This document shows, piece by piece, positions 59,220 through 64,000 of a stretch of DNA of 64,000 nucleotides (positions are counted from its first letter, which is position 1; the number at the start of each line of letters is the position of its first letter). Source of the DNA: Thioalkalivibrio sp. ALJ7 (lineage in GTDB: Bacteria > Pseudomonadota > Gammaproteobacteria > Ectothiorhodospirales > Ectothiorhodospiraceae); assembly GCF_000376865.1 (NCBI RefSeq), contig NZ_AQXQ01000007.1:115078-179077 (forward strand), given 5' to 3'. A program made the translations under genes and the position numbers. The notes beneath the pieces are model-generated. The model was not told the origin of the DNA and did no database searches. It saw only the letters and a program-made list of their open reading frames with translations.

Positions 59220-60590
59220 CTAGGTGCCGGGCGAGCGCGCCAGCCAGAGCGTGAGCTCGGGAGTATCCGGACCGTTCGGTTCCACCTTCATGTACAAGGA
59301 GCCGGCATCCGGTGACAACGCCGCCTCATGCACACCCGGCCACTGCGCAAGTGTTTGCAGCAGCTCCTCCTCGCGCCCGCGCCAGTGAGCGGGCACGGCC
59401 ATGACCCGGTTGGATCGATAACGCGGTTGCAGGCCGCGCGCGCTCCACCACCAGATCACGAGCAGCGGCACTCCGGCGAGAAACACCCCAACCGGCCCCG
59501 CAAGTGTAAGCAATCCGCCCCCCAGTACGCCGCCGGCAAAGATGCCGAGAAACTGCGCTGTGGCAAATCCACCCATTGCAGTGCCCTTGTGGGCCACTGG
59601 CGCCACGCGGGCGACCAGCGACGGCAAGCCGGCCTCCAACAGGTTGAATGCGGCGAAGAACAGGATCATCAGCGCGGCCAGCGTCCACACGCCACCGCCA
59701 TCCAGCACCAGCAGCGCCAACAGGATCTGCACCCCGGCCAGCAGGGCGATGGCGGCACGCATTACGCTGTGTACCCGGCGGCGGCGCTCCCCGAAAAGAA
59801 TCCCCGGCAGCATCAATGCGAATCCCGCCAACAGCACCGGCACGTAGAACTTCCAGTGGCTCGCTCCTGGCAGCGCGAGGGTCTCGACCAACAGCACGGG
59901 GATCACCAGAAAATTGGCCGCCAGGACCAGGTGCAGCACGAAGATGCCAAGGTTCAAACGCAGCAGATCGGGGGCCCGCAAGACCCGCGGCAGGGCCGAC
60001 CATACCGGCACCATGTCCGGGTGGGCCCGTGTACGCGAAGGGTTAGGCACCCACACAAACAGGATCACAATGGCGACCAGCCCGAGCAGTCCCGAAAGGC
60101 CAAAGATCCCGGGCAGCCCTGCGGCCTGATCCACCACCGGTCCCAGGGCCATCGCAGCCGTGAAGGTCAGACCAATGGTCAGACCAATCACGGCCAGGGC
60201 CCGCATCCGCCGCTCCTCACCCACGAGATCCGCGGTGAGCGCGAGGATCACCGCCGCCACCGCGCCCGCACCCTGCAGGGCGCGCCCCAGGATGATCCCG
60301 TGGATGGACTCGGCGAGAGCCGCCACCAGACTCCCCGCCACGAACAACAGGAGGCCCGCAAGGATTAATGGCTTGCGCCCAACTCGGTCCGAGAGAAGCC
60401 CGAACGGGATCTGCAGCAGGGCCTGGGTGAGTCCATAGACCCCAAGCGCCAGCCCCATCAGCAGGGGAGTCGCTCCGGGAATGCGGTCGGCATGCAGCAT
60501 AAACACGGGCAAGACCATAAACAGGCCGGCCATGCGCACGCCGTAGATGGCCGCCAGACCGCTGGTGGCGCGCAGCTCGCGCGAATTCAT
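59220..60590 (-). CDS. MFS transporter with C-terminal YAM-like domain (YajR type)
   Basis: A 456-residue 12-helix transporter. The A-motif [19 protein letters not shown] is between helices 2 and 3, and [19 protein letters not shown] is the first helix. After the last helix (about residue 385) comes a soluble domain of about 65 residues ([20 protein letters not shown], then [20 protein letters not shown]), like the ferredoxin-fold YAM domain of E. coli YajR. Drug/H+ export is likely but the substrate is unknown. It lies between ssb and the divergent uvrA. Confidence 0.9.
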   Translation of the reverse strand: MNSRELRATSGLAAIYGVRMAGLFMVLPVFMLHADRIPGATPLLMGLALGVYGLTQALLQIPFGLLSDRVGRKPLILAGLLLFVAGSLVAALAESIHGIILGRALQGAGAVAAVILALTADLVGEERRMRALAVIGLTIGLTFTAAMALGPVVDQAAGLPGIFGLSGLLGLVAIVILFVWVPNPSRTRAHPDMVPVWSALPRVLRAPDLLRLNLGIFVLHLVLAANFLVIPVLLVETLALPGASHWKFYVPVLLAGFALMLPGILFGERRRRVHSVMRAAIALLAGVQILLALLVLDGGGVWTLAALMILFFAAFNLLEAGLPSLVARVAPVAHKGTAMGGFATAQFLGIFAGGVLGGGLLTLAGPVGVFLAGVPLLVIWWWSARGLQPRYRSNRVMAVPAHWRGREEELLQTLAQWPGVHEAALSPDAGSLYMKVEPNGPDTPELTLWLARSPGT

Positions 60591-60767
60591 GGCGCCCGGG
60601 ACCGGAGCGAGGCAGGAAAGGTAGTCATGTCCGCGGAGTTTACCGGCAACCCTGGCGCGGAAACCATGGCGCTCGCGGCCTGGGTGTTACCATGGACGGT
60701 TTGCGGCGCCCCGGGAATTTCCCTGGCCGCGCCGCCGGACGCAAACCAGTGGAGTCGATCCAGCCCC

Positions 60768-63617
<2,850 letters not shown>

Positions 63618-63637
63618 GCGCCTGCTGGACGATCCGA

Positions 63638-63672
63638 CCCGCAACGCCCGCTCCACAGACGGGGATTGCGGG
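63638..63672 (+). terminator. Possible terminator hairpin after uvrA
   Basis: CCCGCAA (63638-63644) pairs with TTGCGGG (63666-63672), with an inner CCCG/CGGG pair. The following CTTCTTCGTGT is only weakly T-rich. It lies 20 bases after the uvrA stop. Confidence 0.4.
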
Positions 63673-63680
63673 CTTCTTCG

Positions 63681-64000
63681 TGTAACACGCCAAAACCATC
63701 GCCATGTACCTAGCTGTGGAGTCTCACAAGGTTGTCCTCAGGTAGCCCGAGGACGCTGATGGGTGGCTGTTTGTTCAGGCTACCGTGTGGGCGGTGCCAG
63801 TTGTAGTCATGGATCCACCGGGGCAGGTGGCGTTTGCGCTCCTCCGAGGTGGCATAGGTGAAGGCGTAGGCCCACTCGCGCAGGGCGGTCTGGATGAAGC
63901 GCTCCGCCTTGCCGTTGGTTCGCGGCGTATAGGGCCGTGTCCGGCGATGACGGATGCCCAGCCGACGGCAGGCCTGGCTGAACGCCCGGGCGTGATAGCA
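63681..64000 (-). mobile_element. IS481-type insertion sequence, one end (cut by window edge)
   Basis: The region from TGTAACACGCC (63681) to the window edge appears to be the 3' end of an IS481-family element carrying the transposase listed below. The TGT start of the end and the position 29 bases outside the transposase stop fit the family. The other end and the inverted repeat partner lie beyond the window, so the left border is inferred. Confidence 0.6.
63710..64000 (-). CDS. IS481-family transposase, C-terminal part
   Basis: The last 96 residues of a DDE (rve-type) transposase; the frame is open at the window edge. Visible family text includes RHRRTRPYTPRTNGKAERFI, with the Glu of GKAERFIQT as the last acidic catalytic residue, and IHDYNWHRPHGSL, the usual YNxxRPHxxL block. 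It ends in TAG at 63712-63710. It is encoded opposite to uvrA and begins 92 bases after it. No frameshift is seen in the visible part. Confidence 0.88.
   Translation of the reverse strand, partial: CYHARAFSQACRRLGIRHRRTRPYTPRTNGKAERFIQTALREWAYAFTYATSEERKRHLPRWIHDYNWHRPHGSLNKQPPISVLGLPEDNLVRLHS

Noticed and set aside
57273..59315. 680-codon frame opposite miaB and ssb
   Set aside because: Antisense of two certain genes.
60627..60767. 47-residue N-terminal extension of UvrA from the ATG at 60627
   Set aside because: A fair ribosome-binding site precedes it, but the extension does not resemble UvrA, whose family N-terminus starts exactly at 60768.

Overview
The window is about 64 kb of high-GC DNA (roughly 65% by eye) with dense, mostly ordinary bacterial genes. 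Gene content and order point to a gammaproteobacterium, most likely a Chromatiales/Ectothiorhodospiraceae-type organism. The clues are the linked blocks lptF-lptG/pepA-holC, leuS-lptE-holA-proA-nadD-rsfS-rlmH-maf, miaB-phoH-ybeY-corC-lnt and ssb-MFS/uvrA, plus a membrane pyrophosphatase and a GntP/glycerate kinase pair. The genus assignment is inference. No rRNA, tRNA or CRISPR array was seen.

Layout. 1-8.7 kb: 3' end of apaH, an ABC exporter (permease, ATPase, tiny coupled ORF), an intergenic cluster of dispersed palindromic repeats, a PfkB sugar/nucleoside kinase with a clear terminator, then small genes (PEBP, Smr, UspA) and a CorA-type transporter. 9.0-12.8 kb: a miniature inverted-repeat element whose end supplies the hppA stop codon, the hppA proton pyrophosphatase, and a lipoprotein M48 protease. 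13-23 kb is the accessory-like part: an orphan molybdopterin oxidoreductase followed by an ATP-grasp-like gene broken by an in-frame amber codon, a LysR-controlled DoxX-pirin-FMN reductase-pirin operon, a RES/Xre toxin-antitoxin pair, and a Spy/CpxP-like histidine-rich gene broken by a 4-bp duplication.

23-35 kb: glycerate uptake and kinase, an old yellow enzyme, parE, a thioredoxin-TPR co-chaperone, OsmC, dsbC, xerD and a stomatin/NfeD pair. 35-38.6 kb: mobA-mobB-moeA, which would supply the cofactor for the molybdoenzyme at 13 kb, then PilZ and RDD proteins and a long palindromic repeat. 39-52 kb: the lipopolysaccharide export permease genes with a GDSL esterase, pepA-holC, and the long leftward leuS-to-maf run covering aminoacylation, LPS assembly, replication, proline and NAD synthesis, and ribosome maturation. 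52-64 kb: two small divergent genes, the miaB-to-lnt operon, ssb, an MFS transporter, uvrA, and the 3' end of an IS481-type transposase at the window edge.

The most notable observations are the inverted-repeat element fused to the hppA stop codon together with a degenerate copy of its end in the nadD leader, the amber-interrupted partner of the orphan molybdoenzyme, the two-pirin redox operon, the clean 4-bp frameshift, and several dispersed palindrome families. I did not find a convincing wholly new system; the molybdoenzyme/ATP-grasp pair is the best candidate for an uncharacterised function.
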